From NCBI RefSeq assembly GCF_964340395.1, contig NC_135549.1, positions 34,716,332 through 34,780,331 of the forward strand: 64,000 bases of DNA. The letters are read 5' to 3'. This stretch comes from Glandiceps talaboti. Lineage: Eukaryota; Hemichordata; Enteropneusta; Spengelidae. This document shows positions 1-12,600 of this stretch, in pieces. The notes below the pieces were generated by a model. It had not been told where the DNA came from. It searched no databases and saw only the letters and a list, made by a program, of their open reading frames with translations. Position 1 is the first letter of the stretch, and every line of letters begins with the position of its first letter. Both the position numbers and the translations under genes were made by a program.

Positions 1-678
1 GCAGAGTGCTAGCGTCTTCCAACGGTACGTCATATGCGTCAAGTGAAAGGTACTAGGTCATCTACCGTCTCCTGAATAGCTGTCCCTCGCTTTTGAGCTG
101 CTACATTCATCGACTAAAATAAACCATTATTACGTAGAAGACATCACAAAATACTATTAACTTTTTATCATTCGTTTTTGAAAATTCACAATGTTTCACC
201 ATTAAAATGATTTTTAAAAAGCAACAAGACATCACATCGCCAGCTTTTAACGAAAAATTGAAACGAAAGTCTGGACTGCAATATTCTCATGACTACTTTT
301 TTTTCCATATATGGTAAGGCTCATTAGCGAAAGAACTTTGACCTCGACTGTACTCGTTTCTATGCTGCCACATGACCACATCGGCAATTTTGATGTGGCG
401 ATTTTGCCACCAATATTGATCGCACAAAATCAAAACTCTGTAAACGAACTACAAAGTACTTTCCTTTTCAAAATGTGGTAATTTTAGAATGAGTATTATC
501 GTTTTTATTGACGACTGACTCTGTCAAAAATCGTCCCCTACAGTGACAGCATACACTTTCAGGCTAGGCAACTTCATGACTTTGTCGAGAGCATATATAC
601 CTACTGGAATGAACCATTCACAATGTTTCACCATTAAAATGGTGGTATGAGGGCGTTCTTCATGGAGCAGTACGTCTT
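1..678. other. AT-rich flank, no gene recognised
   Basis: No coding exon, RNA gene or tandem array is visible. A 26-bp segment beginning attcacaatgtttcaccatt occurs twice in the same orientation, at 184-209 and 616-641. The stretch leads directly into the LINE ORF1-like frame at 679, so part of it may be that element's 5' untranslated region. That assignment is inference. Confidence 0.4.
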
Positions 679-1075
679 TTGCAGTTGCTCCATAGTATTG
701 GCATTCTTTTGCTGATTTTTGCGATCAGAAACAGCAAACAAGCATTTATTGACATGAGATGTGAAGCTTGTAACACCAAGAAGGGAGTGAACATATGTCA
801 GGGTAATTTAATGCTCTGTAGTAACTGCAACACGAAGCGTTTCAGAAAACCTACAACTCGAAGTGTTAATACTGCACTGGACAAGATGGCAGCTACCAGT
901 GACAGTGTCGTATCTGGAATCAGTTAAGACGAGAGGATTCAACACCTGTTACAGCCGATCATCATACAGCTGTCCAAAATACAAACCGACCTACAAGACG
1001 TCAGAGAACAACAAACCCAGTTGAATAATTCAATGGCTTTTTTCAACGCCAATACGAAGAAATGAAAAATCGTAT
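679..1075 (+). pseudogene. LINE ORF1-like remnant: Cys cluster plus coiled coil
   Basis: The frame from 679 carries a cysteine cluster of the form C-x2-C-x8-C-x6-C-x2-C (CEAC ... CQG ... LCSNC), followed by a basic stretch and a hydrophilic linker. It stops at a TAA at 925-927. The same frame then resumes to a TGA near 1062 with a Q/L-rich helical segment (IQLSKIQTDLQDVREQQTQL) that looks like a coiled coil. Zinc knuckle plus coiled coil followed by reverse transcriptase is typical of non-LTR retrotransposon ORF1. RT-like sequence follows within 30 bp, so this is most likely a decayed LINE ORF1. The upstream start is uncertain. A host zinc-finger exon is less likely because of the internal stop and the RT sequence beside it. 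Confidence 0.55.
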
Positions 1076-1084
1076 AGACACTAT

Positions 1085-1295
1085 ATCCCCTATTTATAAG
1101 AAAGGTGCTACTGATGACCCTGGTAATTATAGACCTATCTCAATTCTGCCCCTTTTAAGTAAAGTCATAGAACAAATTATCACTCGACTAACTAGTTTTT
1201 TGGGAAAATCAGAATATTCTTTATGAACACCAGTATGCATTTAGGAAAAACTACAGCACAAAACTCTCTCTTATCAATCTTATAGACCACATTTT
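1085..1295 (+). pseudogene. LINE reverse-transcriptase fragment (N-terminal RT motifs)
   Basis: Translation gives two classic non-LTR RT blocks. The first is PIYKKG...DPGNYRPISILPL, the NYRPIS-type motif. After a TGA near 1227 and a small frame change comes HQYAFRKNYST, the Q-Y-G-F-R-x2-x-S-T motif. The endonuclease domain expected between ORF1 and RT is missing, so the copy is internally deleted. The catalytic FADD box is absent here. Homology stops near 1295 where a minus-strand LTR-element remnant begins. The family is CR1/Jockey-like by motif, unverified. Confidence 0.75.
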
Positions 1296-1884
1296 AGTTT
1301 GCTCCTCACCATGGAAGTATCACTAACTAAGTTTTTCGCTTCTGATCTACCATAATTATTCATCAGAGATTTGCCTTCAATTACATTTTTCCCTAGCTCT
1401 CGTTCTCTTTTAGGTTGTGTTTCCTTCCGTTGAAATTTCAAAATTTCCTCTCTTTCGCTTTCAAATTCTCTTCTCATTTGCTCTCTTTCCCTTTCCAATT
1501 CCCCTTTCCTTTGTTCTCATTCTCTTTGATATGTTATTCTACGTGCCTCAATCTCTCTTTCATATACAAACTTTGCCCATTCTATATCCGGACATGAATA
1601 GATTTGCAAGCGTTGCTCAAAGTTAAACTTATCTAACTGAAAAGCCCTTTCAGCCTCCCATTCCCAAAAGTCCATCTCTTTCATCCAAAATTCATGCTCT
1701 TTTTGCAGTCGTTCAGTCTTTTGTTCGTGTTCTCTTTGCTCTTGTTAACTATTACTCATTATTTTCATTTTTTCCAATTCAAATAATTGTTTGGCACTTA
1801 ATTGTGGGCCAGTAGCTTGTGAATACCCACTGTATAAACTCTTGAATCTGTCAAATTCCCACTTCTTAACTTCATGTTACTACA
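1290..1884 (-). pseudogene. gag-like coiled-coil fragment of a minus-strand LTR retrotransposon
   Basis: On the minus strand one frame stays coding-like from about 1884 down to 1290, broken by only two stops (TAA at 1745-1747, TGA at 1517-1519). It starts with a W/F/Y-containing segment (KKWEFDRFKSLYSGYSQ), continues through an E/K/M-rich helix (EFWMKEMDFWEWEAERAFQ), and ends in a strongly charged E/R/Q coiled coil. It lies downstream, in minus-strand sense, of a TG...CA LTR and a primer-binding-like site (2504-2912), which fits gag or a gag-proximal ORF of a gypsy-like element. No pol, protease or integrase sequence follows. Truncated and inactive. Confidence 0.5.
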
Positions 1885-2023
1885 GTTACAATAAACAACA
1901 CAATACAACACAAAATATAAAATATACACGTCAAATTGATTGTCAACCAAATTGTGATCACTCACCACATCTGGTTCGTTGCCACCAATTTGTTCCTATT
2001 GACTTCACCAACGTTTTCCATCA

Positions 2024-2400
2024 CCACCAATACTGCAACCTGTGAAGTGACCCAGTTTCTCTCTGGTGGTCCCGCAGACTAATATGCACCATATGTTTCG
2101 TGTCAGCACCAGTACTGCAGCCTGTGAAGTGACCCAGTTTCCTCTGGGTACTGCCGAAGTACCAGTTGTGTCAAACAGCACCAGTACTGCAATCACCATC
2201 ACCCGATTCAGTTTCTCTCTGGTGGTCCCACAGACCAATATACACTACACATTTAAATTTCCTGTCAGCTCCAGTACTGCAACCTGTGAAGTGACCAAGT
2301 TTCCTCTGGCTACTGCCGAAGTACCTGTTGTGTCAAACAGCACCAGTACTGCAATCACTGTCACCCGATTCAGTTTCCGTCTGGCTCTCTCACTGACCAA
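2024..2400. repeat. imperfect ~162-bp direct duplication in the LTR-element leader
   Basis: The block containing ccagtactgc ... cctgtgaagtgacc ... tttcctctgg begins at 2109 and again at 2271, a 162-bp offset, with scattered substitutions. A shorter third copy starts near 2024. The block lies between the minus-strand primer-binding-like site and the gag-like frame, so it appears to be a duplicated leader of that retrotransposon. Open frames across it follow from the duplication and show no protein family signature. Confidence 0.7.
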
Positions 2401-2503
2401 TTTTACTTCTCAGTACTGCTTGCTTCCCATGCTGTTATACACTGAAGACTGTCCAACCACTGCTTCATCCAAATAGTCCAGGTGCTAGTTAGCTTGTAGA
2501 TCC

Positions 2504-2521
2504 CACAAACCGCTGCCACCA
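2504..2521 (-). other. primer-binding-site-like sequence next to the LTR
   Basis: Reading the minus strand, the LTR end ...TTATTACA is followed immediately by TGGTGGCAGCGGTTTGTG. A TGG-starting block directly after the CA end of an LTR is where the tRNA primer-binding site sits in LTR retrotransposons. The exact tRNA is not assigned. Confidence 0.55.
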
Positions 2522-2912
2522 TGTAATAAAGTTGAGGAGTAGGTAGTTGTTGTTCTACTCCGGATCTTAACTATCAATCATTATCGAACAGTCAGTTACA
2601 CAGGGTGGGATGACAACTCTCGCAGCATACAGCAAAGACTCTAGCACAACAGCTTTTCACTGGAAGGAGACTTGATTTATTATTCCACCTGAACTCTAAA
2701 TCCAAATCTAACATTTCACATGAAAATACAAGTATTTAAAATATAAAACTAGTAAGGATCTCTAACACCTCCATAAATAGTCAGCAGGCTACTCATTGGA
2801 TAGTCATCATCACATGATCACTCTAACTATTATGATTGGATCTGCATATTAAATTATGTAAATCTGCTCTAGTGTTAATATCTAATATCTCTATTATTTG
2901 GGATGTTTGTCA
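2522..2912 (-). mobile_element. candidate LTR (391 bp) of a gypsy-like retrotransposon
   Basis: The block begins with TG and ends with CA, has a primer-binding-like site at its minus-strand 3' side, and contains an AATAAA-type signal on the minus strand (plus-strand tttatt near 2676). The gag-like remnant lies downstream in the same orientation. The partner LTR is not in the window, so terminal identity and target-site duplication cannot be tested. The outer boundary is chosen from the TG...CA rule. Confidence 0.5.
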
Positions 2913-2970
2913 AGACCTATCCCATTGACGTCACCACAAGGTGTCATTCACGATAAGTACACTTCCTATA

Positions 2971-3092
2971 TTAGAGCGCTCTAAATACTAGTATCTCCAG
3001 TGTGAAGCCCCTGTATGTACCAAGGGATTATAACATGTTAATTCTCTGATAGGGGCTTCACACTGGAGATACTAGTATTTAGAGCGCTCTAA
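2971..3092. repeat. perfect 42-bp inverted repeat with 38-bp loop
   Basis: The arm 2971-3012 is exactly the reverse complement of 3051-3092, with 38 bp between. The arms start and end in the self-complementary 14-mer TTAGAGCGCTCTAA. Perfect arms imply a recent or actively homogenised foldback. No ORF lies inside. The right arm's last three bases (TAA) also serve as the left target-site duplication of the adjacent Harbinger-like element. Confidence 0.9.
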
Positions 3093-3868
3093 AGCCATGT
3101 TCTCACTAGTGCAACGACGTTGTCGTAATGCAACGTTGTTTGATCGGTAAACACCGACGGATTAACTCTTAATCCGTACTGGCGTCCACACGCAGTCATT
3201 TAGGTCGTTGTTTTGGGAGAATCGCCGGCGTAACACGCCCTATACGGATCAATATATGTATATGTTACAACGCATGGTAAACAAGAATGGCGGATGTGCA
3301 GCATCTAACAGCAGCGTGCCTCTTGTTGCTTCACCTTCATATGCGATCAAGACATGTCCAACGCTTTAGTCGTCGACTTCTGGATCATGTTCATGAACAA
3401 GAGTTGCTTCCTTTGGTCACTAATGGGTATACAAGGATTTTTTAATGACGCCGTAGGCGATCGACCATGCGTTTCATGTTCATGCTGTTTGGCTTTCTGA
3501 ACAATGCTTTAACGCCAGTGAATAGAGCTTATATGATAATGATAGGAGTCGCACGTTGTTCTGCCATCCCATCTGTATCAGTCTTTGGCCTTGTGAACAC
3601 TGATCAGAAATAAAGGTCAGAGGTGGTTATATAGACGAATGTCGTCGCGAGAGGACGTTTACGCCGTCGTCAAAGCGTTCACACGCTACGTTTGGAGGAA
3701 TTTGCGTCGGCGCACCGTTGCAGGTCCAGCTGTTTACGCCGGCGTTAATCTCCGCCATTGTAGCAACGTTGTCAACTGTTCTGACACGTTTTTTCCGACG
3801 GTGTTGACATAAATTGATATAAACAACGTTGTCGACACCGTCGAAAAGGCTCTAGTGAGAACGACCCT
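3093..3868. mobile_element. PIF/Harbinger-like non-autonomous DNA transposon (776 bp)
   Basis: The ends form imperfect terminal inverted repeats sharing GTTCTCACTAG: the left begins AGCCATGTTCTCACTAG and the right, read in reverse complement, begins AGGGTCGTTCTCACTAG. Flanking TAA trinucleotides at 3090-3092 and 3869-3871 fit the 3-bp TWA duplication of PIF/Harbinger elements. The inside is visibly GC/CG-richer than its surroundings, with many GTTGTCG/CGACG-type motifs. Only a short coding remnant is present, so the element cannot move on its own. Confidence 0.75.
3287..3445 (+). pseudogene. short transposase-like N-terminal remnant inside the Harbinger-like element
   Basis: A 52-residue frame starting MADVQHLTAACLLLLHL ends at TAA 3443-3445. 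A short Met-Ala-Asp start followed by a hydrophobic and then a basic/aromatic helix (RSRHVQRFSRR) would fit the beginning of a Harbinger transposase, and its place inside a Harbinger-like element supports this. No DDE catalytic region follows. The identification is inference from context and weak similarity. Confidence 0.35.
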
Positions 3869-3871
3869 TAA

Positions 3872-4728
3872 GTGATTAAAGATTATCAGTATTAACAGTT
3901 CCTTATTTAGTCTACTGTCACACATGCTTTGTGAGACGATGGACAAGGCGTAGCATTCCATTTAAACAATGGACCTTACCTGTCATAAGATTGGACATTT
4001 CCTAACCCCGACATTAATATTATGGAGCCTTCAAGACCCAAGAAATGTTCAGAGGTACCCCAATCCCTATATCAAAATCACAACAACCTCTACAATTATT
4101 GCAGCTCCTTTATCAAAAATGGCTGACTTCCATCAACACAATGATTATATTATTTATGTTGCTGATAAGTTTTTTTACGTAGTACATGTAACCCATATGG
4201 ACAATATTTTTCCTGCTCAAATAAGAACTGTTTCAACCTATTCCACTTCGATATAAACAGAGTCCATGGATAAAATACACATGTACTACTTCCTATATAG
4301 TACTGGCTAGGAAACGCATAATATGAACCGTATAGTAAACCTGAGAATAATCCCAAGTCCCTAAAATCCGCAAAATGTTGTCACAATATTTTGTTTACTA
4401 CTTACAGTAACTGGTCTATATTTGTGTATCATAGTAAAAATACTTGGAATTAATGGCCAAACAAACCAGACATTACGGTGGACATGAATATTGAATCAAG
4501 AAAATCAAACAAAAAAAACGTGGCCAGTGACACAGTGCATACTGGTACATAGACAATAGTGGGGTCACACTGGGTCGTTGTAACTATATTAACCAATGAA
4601 AATTCTAAACGTCATGGATAAATAATTGCATATTGAAATTTATTTACGGAGATTCAGGTTTTTAGACCACATGGCTTTTGACATGATATTGTCAGCTAAA
4701 TTTGGCAACACAGAAAGTAACGTAAAAC
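3872..4728. other. non-coding AT-rich stretch
   Basis: No spliced exon, RNA gene or repeat family was recognised between the Harbinger-like element and the LINE fragment at 4729. Short open frames on both strands lack family motifs. Confidence 0.4.
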
Positions 4729-5190
4729 ATGCTGTCTAAAGTTAAGAAATTTGCTGATGACACCAAGCTGTACCGCCCAGTTTATTATGGAAATGACACC
4801 AACACATTACAAACAGATTTGGACAAATTGTACAAGTGGTCACAAGATTGGCAAATGAGATTTAATATCAAGAAATGTAAATCAATGCATATTGGTACAA
4901 ATAACCCATCAAACGTCTATCAGATGAACAGCATACCACTACAACATACTGAAGAAGAGAAAGATCTTGGTGTAATACGTACTCCACTCAAATCTGAAAC
5001 CTTCTACTCACTGCTTCGAGTCAGTGAAAAAAGCAAACAACATGTTGGGAATTATCGAGAACTATATACAATAGAAAGACATCATTAAGTGCCTGTACAA
5101 GTAATTAGTGAGACCTAGACTAGAATACTGTGTACATGCATGGTCACCATGGCTACAAAAAGATATTACCACATTGGAGAACAATGTACC
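4729..5190 (+). pseudogene. LINE reverse-transcriptase fragment with FADD catalytic box
   Basis: The frame from 4729 contains KFADDTKLYR, the catalytic Y/F-A-D-D box of non-LTR reverse transcriptases. It continues with LQTDLDKLYKWSQDWQMRFN and KCKSMHIG, and then EEEKDLGV, the usual order for the palm-thumb region of CR1/Jockey-type RTs. After a frameshift near 5060-5090, the block RPRLEYCVHAWSPWLQKDI (near 5109-5165) gives the C-terminal RT motif. Both ends are truncated. It is a dead copy in the same orientation as the host gene, 10-12 kb upstream of its first exon found. Confidence 0.85.
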
Positions 5191-5893
5191 TGTAGTCTCT
5201 ACTATATATTAACATTTTTGAGTTATATGGTATGATTGTTCACTACAAATATGACTTCCATTGAGTAACAAATAGTGATATGAGCACCAACAATAATGCA
5301 TTGCATGTGTAAGTTTATCTGGTTCTGCATTATCTATAGACATGATCTAAAAGACTTTAGCCACATATAATTGCTATAAAGTGTCTGCAATATGTCAGTA
5401 ATAGCTTAGTTTAGATAGTCTACTCATGCACTATTGCCAATGTGATTGATTTGATTGATTGTAACCGTAAAACGGAAGTGACCAATACCTAGAGTGAGCG
5501 CACCACCATGCAGCGGCAAAACATTTCAAAATTGCGTTTATATTGTAATGACCTGTGTACATGAATACAGAGAGTTAATTGTTCATCTTTCATTACAATG
5601 ACCTGTGTACTGTCTAAAACATAAAGACTAGTACATGAATACAGAGATTTAATATGCATCGATGCAGAATCTTCAGGAGATTGAGGAAATGATTTCACAT
5701 TTTAGGAAAGACACTTGGCATAAAGATAATAAAGTATATTTTTCCCAGGTTTAAAAATTTGTAAATGATAGCCACATCACTCTTGACATAATCCATGTTT
5801 ACTTTCAGATCTGTATCTGGCAGTTCAAATTATAATCACCTATTGTAATTACAATCCGCATGATATGGAGTTTGTTGAGGAACACTTTCATTT
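5191..5893. other. non-coding stretch with a short duplicated segment
   Basis: No gene seen. A roughly 20-bp motif (atgacctgtgtac) occurs at about 5549 and 5598 together with the repeated words 'gtacatgaatacagaga', which indicates a small local duplication. Confidence 0.4.
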
Positions 5894-7112
5894 TTAGCAC
5901 AACCTGAACTGATAATGTTCAGTAGTGCTATAGGCATGGCAAAGTGTCTGTCTGTCTGTCTGTGGATGAATCAAAAACAGCCAGACCGATTGCCTTGGTA
6001 TTTGGTGGGGACATTACTTGTGGTGTCTAGTTGGGAAAGTGTTCAAATCAAAGTGATTGCATCACAGGTATGTGATTTGGGTAACAAAATGTCATTTTTA
6101 TCAAAAACTTTAAACTCGAAAACTATCAGGCATAATGTATTAGTCTGATATTTGGTGGAGACATTCTTAGGGGTTTGTAAATTAAGATTTGTTCATGACA
6201 TGATTCCATCAGTAATATGCAAATTAGGGCTAATGATGTGTCATTTTGGTCAAAAATCTTTAATTCCAAAACCACTGAGTAGATTGGGCGAAATTTAATG
6301 GGGATGCATCTGGGAGTGTATAGATGATGTGTCTCAAAAAGTGCTTAGTCAATGAGACTGAAATTTGGTGAGATGTTTCTAGAAGTGATATTCTGCACAT
6401 TTTGTTCAAAACATTTTGACACAAGTGGCCCTTGCAACCATGACCACGCCCTTAGCAACAACCAAATGCCAGTATATTTTGCTAAAAAACAATATCATCT
6501 GGTAGGTGAGTAAACGTTCCAAAATGTATGCAAATATCCCTAGGAACCATAACCATGCCGATAGCAACAGCCCAACAATTGTGTATATCACAAAGATAAC
6601 AACAGGGATTCTTAGACAAGTGAACAAACATTCATGAATAAAGTGTATGCAAATGTACCTTGCAACAAGACCATGCCCATAGCAACATCCAAATGATCGC
6701 GTATGTTGCAAAGATAACAACAGGGATTAATAGACAACTGAATAAATGTTTCAAAAATGTACCATATGTAAATGTGCCTAGCAACAAGACCACACCCATA
6801 CCAACAGCCAAATGATCATGCATATTGCAAAGATAACAGGGATTAGACAAATGAATGAACATTCAAAAAAATTTAGGGAAATATACCTATCAACAAGACC
6901 ACGCCCATAGCAACAGCTATATGATAATGTATATCACAAAGATATCATCAGGGATTCATAGACAAATGAACAAACATTCAAAAAATGTATGGAAATATGT
7001 CTAGCAACATCACCACGCCCATAGCAACAGCCAAATAATGGTGTATATTGCAAAGATAACAACAGGGTTGGATAGACAACTGGATAATCATTCAGCAAAT
7101 GAACACCTATAC
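5894..7112 (+). mobile_element. dispersed hairpin-microsatellite-module element, copy 1
   Basis: The copy starts TTAGCACAAC, followed by a stem-loop (CTGAAC-loop-GTTCAG nested within AGCAC...GTGCT) and then (CTGT)n at about 5946. The body consists of diverged ~120-bp modules, each with 'aaaactttaaactc/attccaaaac', 'gacattctta/gatgcatctggg' and 'atatgcaaattag'. After about 6420 come six further modules of 109-122 bp marked by 'catagcaacagcc' (6451, 6560, 6676, 6798, 6908, 7021). The same family recurs at 19719, 23422 (minus) and 52016-53063 (minus). A hairpin end plus microsatellite without target duplications resembles Helentron-derived non-autonomous elements. That class assignment is inference. 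Confidence 0.6.
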
Positions 7113-7751
7113 CTAGTATGGATCAGAATGTGGGTAAACATTTTTAAAAAAGTGTACAGTTGTCCTACAACAGCAATTGGCGCTATTTTTTGGGTACAAC
7201 ATTTGATGACTTATTAAAATTAGGATGCAAATGTTTCTAGTCAAGTGTTTCTTTAGTACAACTGAAATGACAGCTATAATTTTGTTAGCAATATACATTA
7301 TACATTATAACTATTTAAAATGTTATGAATCATACATGTATGATACTGAAATAACAGTAATTATAATATACATAAAGACATGTACACAATTTCTTGATTT
7401 TCCTTTCTTCATAAGCAAAACCATAATAAAACATGTTGCATAACGTGTGGGAATTCTAAGTTCTTACACACTGTGGGTAAGGTGATCATATTCAGTAATT
7501 CTCATAGCTGTTTGTGTCTTGTCTCCCCCCTTTTCCATCCCTTTATGTTATGTATTGCATGACAAATCTTGGATGTTATAATTGTAAGTAATTTTTTTAT
7601 CCTTGTGCTGTTTTTAAAATAACTGTCCCTATAACCACTACACCATGCTAATTGTAAAAATTTGCACTAAATTAACAAGTGTATAGCACATACATGTAGC
7701 ATGTATCTAGATAGCATGTTATCAATAACAATGTCACTGCATACAGCACAC
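7113..7751. other. AT-rich unique sequence before the 35-bp array
   Basis: No gene or known repeat was recognised. Short open frames here have no motif and unremarkable composition. Confidence 0.4.
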
Positions 7752-9300
7752 ATAACATACACCACACTTACAGAAAACATGGCAATTTAACATACACTAC
7801 ACTTACAGAAAACATGGCAATTTAACATACACTACACTTACAGAAAACATGGCAATTTAACATACACTGCACTTACAGAAAACATGGCAATTTAACATAC
7901 ACTGCACTTACAGAAAACATGGCAATTTAACATACACTACACTTACAGAAAACATGGCAATTTAACATACACCACACTTACAGAAAACATGGCAATTTAA
8001 CATACACTACACTTACAGAAAACATGGCAATTTAACATACACTACACTTACAGAAAACATGGCAATTTAACATACACCGCACTTACAGAAAACATGGCAA
8101 TTTAACATACACTGCACTTACAGAAAACATGGCAATTTAACATACACTGCACTTACAGAAAACATGGCAATTTAACATACACCACACTTACAGAAAACAT
8201 GGCAATTTAACATACACCACACTTACAGAAAACATGGCAATTTAACATACACCACACTTACAGAAAACATGGCAATTTAACATACACTACACTTACAGAA
8301 AACATGGCAATTTAACATACACCACACTTACAGAAAACATGGCAATTTAACATACACTGCACTTACAGAAAACATGGCAATTTAACATACACTACACTTA
8401 CAGAAAACATGGCAATTTAACATACACTGCACTTACAGAAAACATGGCAATTTAACATACACTACACTTACAGAAAACATGGCAATTTAACATACACTGC
8501 ACTTACAGAAAACATGGCAATTTAACATACACTACACTTACAGAAAACATGGCAATGTAACATACACTGCACTTACAGAAAACATGGCAATTTAACATAC
8601 ACCACACTTACAGAAAACATGGCAATTTAACATACACCACACTTACAGAAAACATGGCAATTTAACATACACTGCACTTACAGAAAACATGGCAATGTAA
8701 CATTCACTGCACTTACAGAAAACATGGCAATTTAACATACACTACACTTACAGAAAACATGGCAATTTAACATACACTGCACTTACAGAAAACATGGCAA
8801 TTTAACATACACCACACTTACAGAAAACATGGCAATTTAACATACACTGCACTTACAGAAAACATGGCAATTTAACATACACTACACTTACAGAAAACAT
8901 GGCAATTTAACATACACTACACTTACAGAAAACATGGCAATTTAACATACACTGCACTTACAGAAAACATGGCAATTTAACATACACCACACTTACAGAA
9001 AACATGGCAATTTAACATACACCACACTTACAGAAAACATGGCAATTTAACATACACCACACTTACAGAAAACATGGCAATTTAACATACACTGCACTTA
9101 CAGAAAACATGGCAATTTAACATACACCACACTTACAGAAAACATGGCAATTTAACATACACCATGACACTTACAGAAAACATGGCAATTTAACATACAC
9201 TGCACTTACAGAAAACATGGCAATTTAACATACACCATGACACTTACAGAAAACATGGCAATTTAACATACACTGCACTTACAGAAAAAATGGCAATTTA

Positions 9301-10980
9301 ACATACACCACACTTACAGAAAACATGGCAATTTAACATACACTACACTTACAGAAAACATGGCAATGTAACATACACTGCACTTACAGAAAACATGGCA
9401 ATTTAACATACACTGCACTTACAGAAAACATGGCAATGTAACATACACTACACTTACAGAAAACATGGCAATTTAACATACACTGCACTTACAGAAAACA
9501 TGGCAATGTAACATACACTACACTTACAGAAAACATGGCAATGTAACATACACTGCACTTACAGAAAACATGGCAATTTAACATACACTACACTTACAGA
9601 AAACATGGCAATTTAACATACACTACACTTACAGAAAACATGGCAATTTAACATACACTACACTTACAGAAAACATGGCAATGTAACATACACTGCACTT
9701 ACAGAAAACATGGCAATTTAACATACACTACACTTACAGAAAACATGGCAATTTAACATACACCACACTTACAGAAAACATGGCAATTTAACATACACCA
9801 CACTTACAGAAAACATGGCAATGTAACATACACTGCACTTACAGAAAACATGGCAATTTAACATACACTGCACTTACAGAAAACATGGCAATTTAACATA
9901 CACCACACTTACAGAAAACATGGCAATGTATCATACACCACACTTACAGAAAACATGGCAATTTAACATACACCACACTTACAGAAAACATGGCAATTTA
10001 ACATACACTGCACTTACAGAAAACATGGCAATTTAACATACACTACACTTACAGAAAACATGGCAATTTAACATACACTGCACTTACAGAAAACATGGCA
10101 ATTTAACATACACTGCACTTACAGAAAACATGGCAATTTAACATACACCACACTTACAGAAAACATGGCAATTTAACATACACTACACTTACAGAAAACA
10201 TGGCAATGTAACATACACTGCACTTACAGAAAACATGGCAATTTAACATACACTGCACTTACAGAAAACATGGCAATGTAACATACACTACACTTACAGA
10301 AAACATGGCAATTTAACATACACTGCACTTACAGAAAACATGGCAATGTAACATACACTACACTTACAGAAAACATGGCAATGTAACATACACTGCACTT
10401 ACAGAAAACATGGCAATTTAACATACACTACACTTACAGAAAACATGGCAATTTAACATACACTACACTTACAGAAAACATGGCAATTTAACATACACTA
10501 CACTTACAGAAAACATGGCAATGTAACATACACTGCACTTACAGAAAACATGGCAATTTAACATACACTACACTTACAGAAAACATGGCAATTTAACATA
10601 CACCACACTTACAGAAAACATGGCAATTTAACATACACCACACTTACAGAAAACATGGCAATGTAACATAAACTGCACTTACAGAAAACATGGCAATTTA
10701 ACATACACTGCACTTACAGAAAACATGGCAATTTAACATACACCACACTTACAGAAAACATGGCAATGTATCATACACCACACTTACAGAAAACATGGCA
10801 ATTTAACATACACCACACTTACAGAAAACATGGCAATTTAACATACACTGCACTTACAGAAAACATGGCAATTTAACATACACTACACTTACAGAAAACA
10901 TGGCAATTTAACATACACTGCACTTACAGAAAACATGGCAATTTAACATACACTGCACTTACAGAAAACATGGCAATTTA
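9301..10980. repeat. 840-bp (24-unit) tandem duplication inside the 35-bp array, first pair
   Basis: The variant pattern of 9301-10140 is repeated in 10141-10980. For example the rare 'atgtatcatacacc' unit occurs at 9925 and 10765, exactly 840 bp apart, with isolated differences such as cataca versus cataaa near 10669. Similarity in phase breaks down on both sides. Confidence 0.85.
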
Positions 10981-12600
10981 ACATACACCACACTTACAGA
11001 AAACATGGCAATGTAACATACACCACACTTACAGAAAACATGGCAATTTAACATACACCACACTTACAGAAAACATGGCAATTTAACATACACTGCACTT
11101 ACAGAAAACATGGCAATTTAACATACACCACACTTACAGAAAACATGGCAATTTAACATACACTGCACTTACAGAAAACATGGCAATTTAACATACACTG
11201 CACTTACAGAAAACATGGCAATTTAACATACACCACACTTACAGAAAACATGGCAATTTAACATACACCACTTACAGAAAACATGGCAATTTAACATACA
11301 CCACACTTACAGAAAACATGGCAATTTAACATACACCACACTTACAGAAAACATGGCAATTTAACATACACCACACTTACAGAAAACATGGCAATTTAAC
11401 ATACACCATGACACTTACAGAAAACATGGCAATTTAACATACACTGCACTTACAGAAAACATGGCAATTTAACATACACTACACTTACAGAAAACATGGC
11501 AATTTAACATACACCATGACACTTACAGAAAACATGGCAATTTAACATACACTACACTTACAGAAAACATGGCAATTTAACATACACTACACTTACAGAA
11601 AACATGGCAATGTAACATACACTACACTTACAGAAAACATGGCAATGTAACATACACTGCACTTACAGAAAACATGGCAATTTAACATACACCACACTTA
11701 CAGAAAACATGGCAATTTAACATACACTGCACTTACAGAAAACATGGCAATTTAACATACACTACACTTACAGAAAACATGGCAATTTAACATACACCAC
11801 ACTTACAGAAAACATGGCAATTTAACATACACCACACTTACAGAAAACATGGCAATTTAACATACACCACACTTACAGAAAACATGGCAATGTAACATAC
11901 ACCACACTTACAGAAAACATGGCAATTTAACATACACTACACTTACAGAAAACATGGCAATTTAACATACACTGCACTTACAGAAAACATGGCAATTTAA
12001 CATACACCACACTTACAGAAAACATGGCAATTTAACATACACTGCACTTACAGAAAACATGGCAATTTAACATACACTACACTTACAGAAAACATGGCAA
12101 TTTAACATACACCACACTTACAGAAAACATGGCAATTTAACATACACCACACTTACAGAAAACATGGCAATTTAACATACACTGCACTTACAGAAAACAT
12201 GGCAATTTAACATACACCATGACACTTACAGAAAACATGGCAATTTAACATACACTACACTTACAGAAAACATGGCAATTTAACATACACTACACTTACA
12301 GAAAACATGGCAATTTAACATTCACTGCACTTACAGAAAACATGGCAATTTAACATACACCACACTTACAGAAAACATGGCAATTTAACATACACCACAC
12401 TTACAGAAAACATGGCAATGTAACATACACCGCAGTGCACTTACAGAAAACATGGCAATTTAACATACACCACACTTACAGAAAACATGGCAATTTAACA
12501 TACACCACACTTACAGAAAACATGGCAATTTAACATACACTACACTTACAGAAAACATGGCAATGTAACATACACTGCACTTACAGAAAACATGGCAATT

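Noticed and set aside
2066-2476. 136-residue plus-strand frame
   Set aside because: It lies on the 162-bp duplicated leader of a minus-strand retroelement and has no protein family signature.
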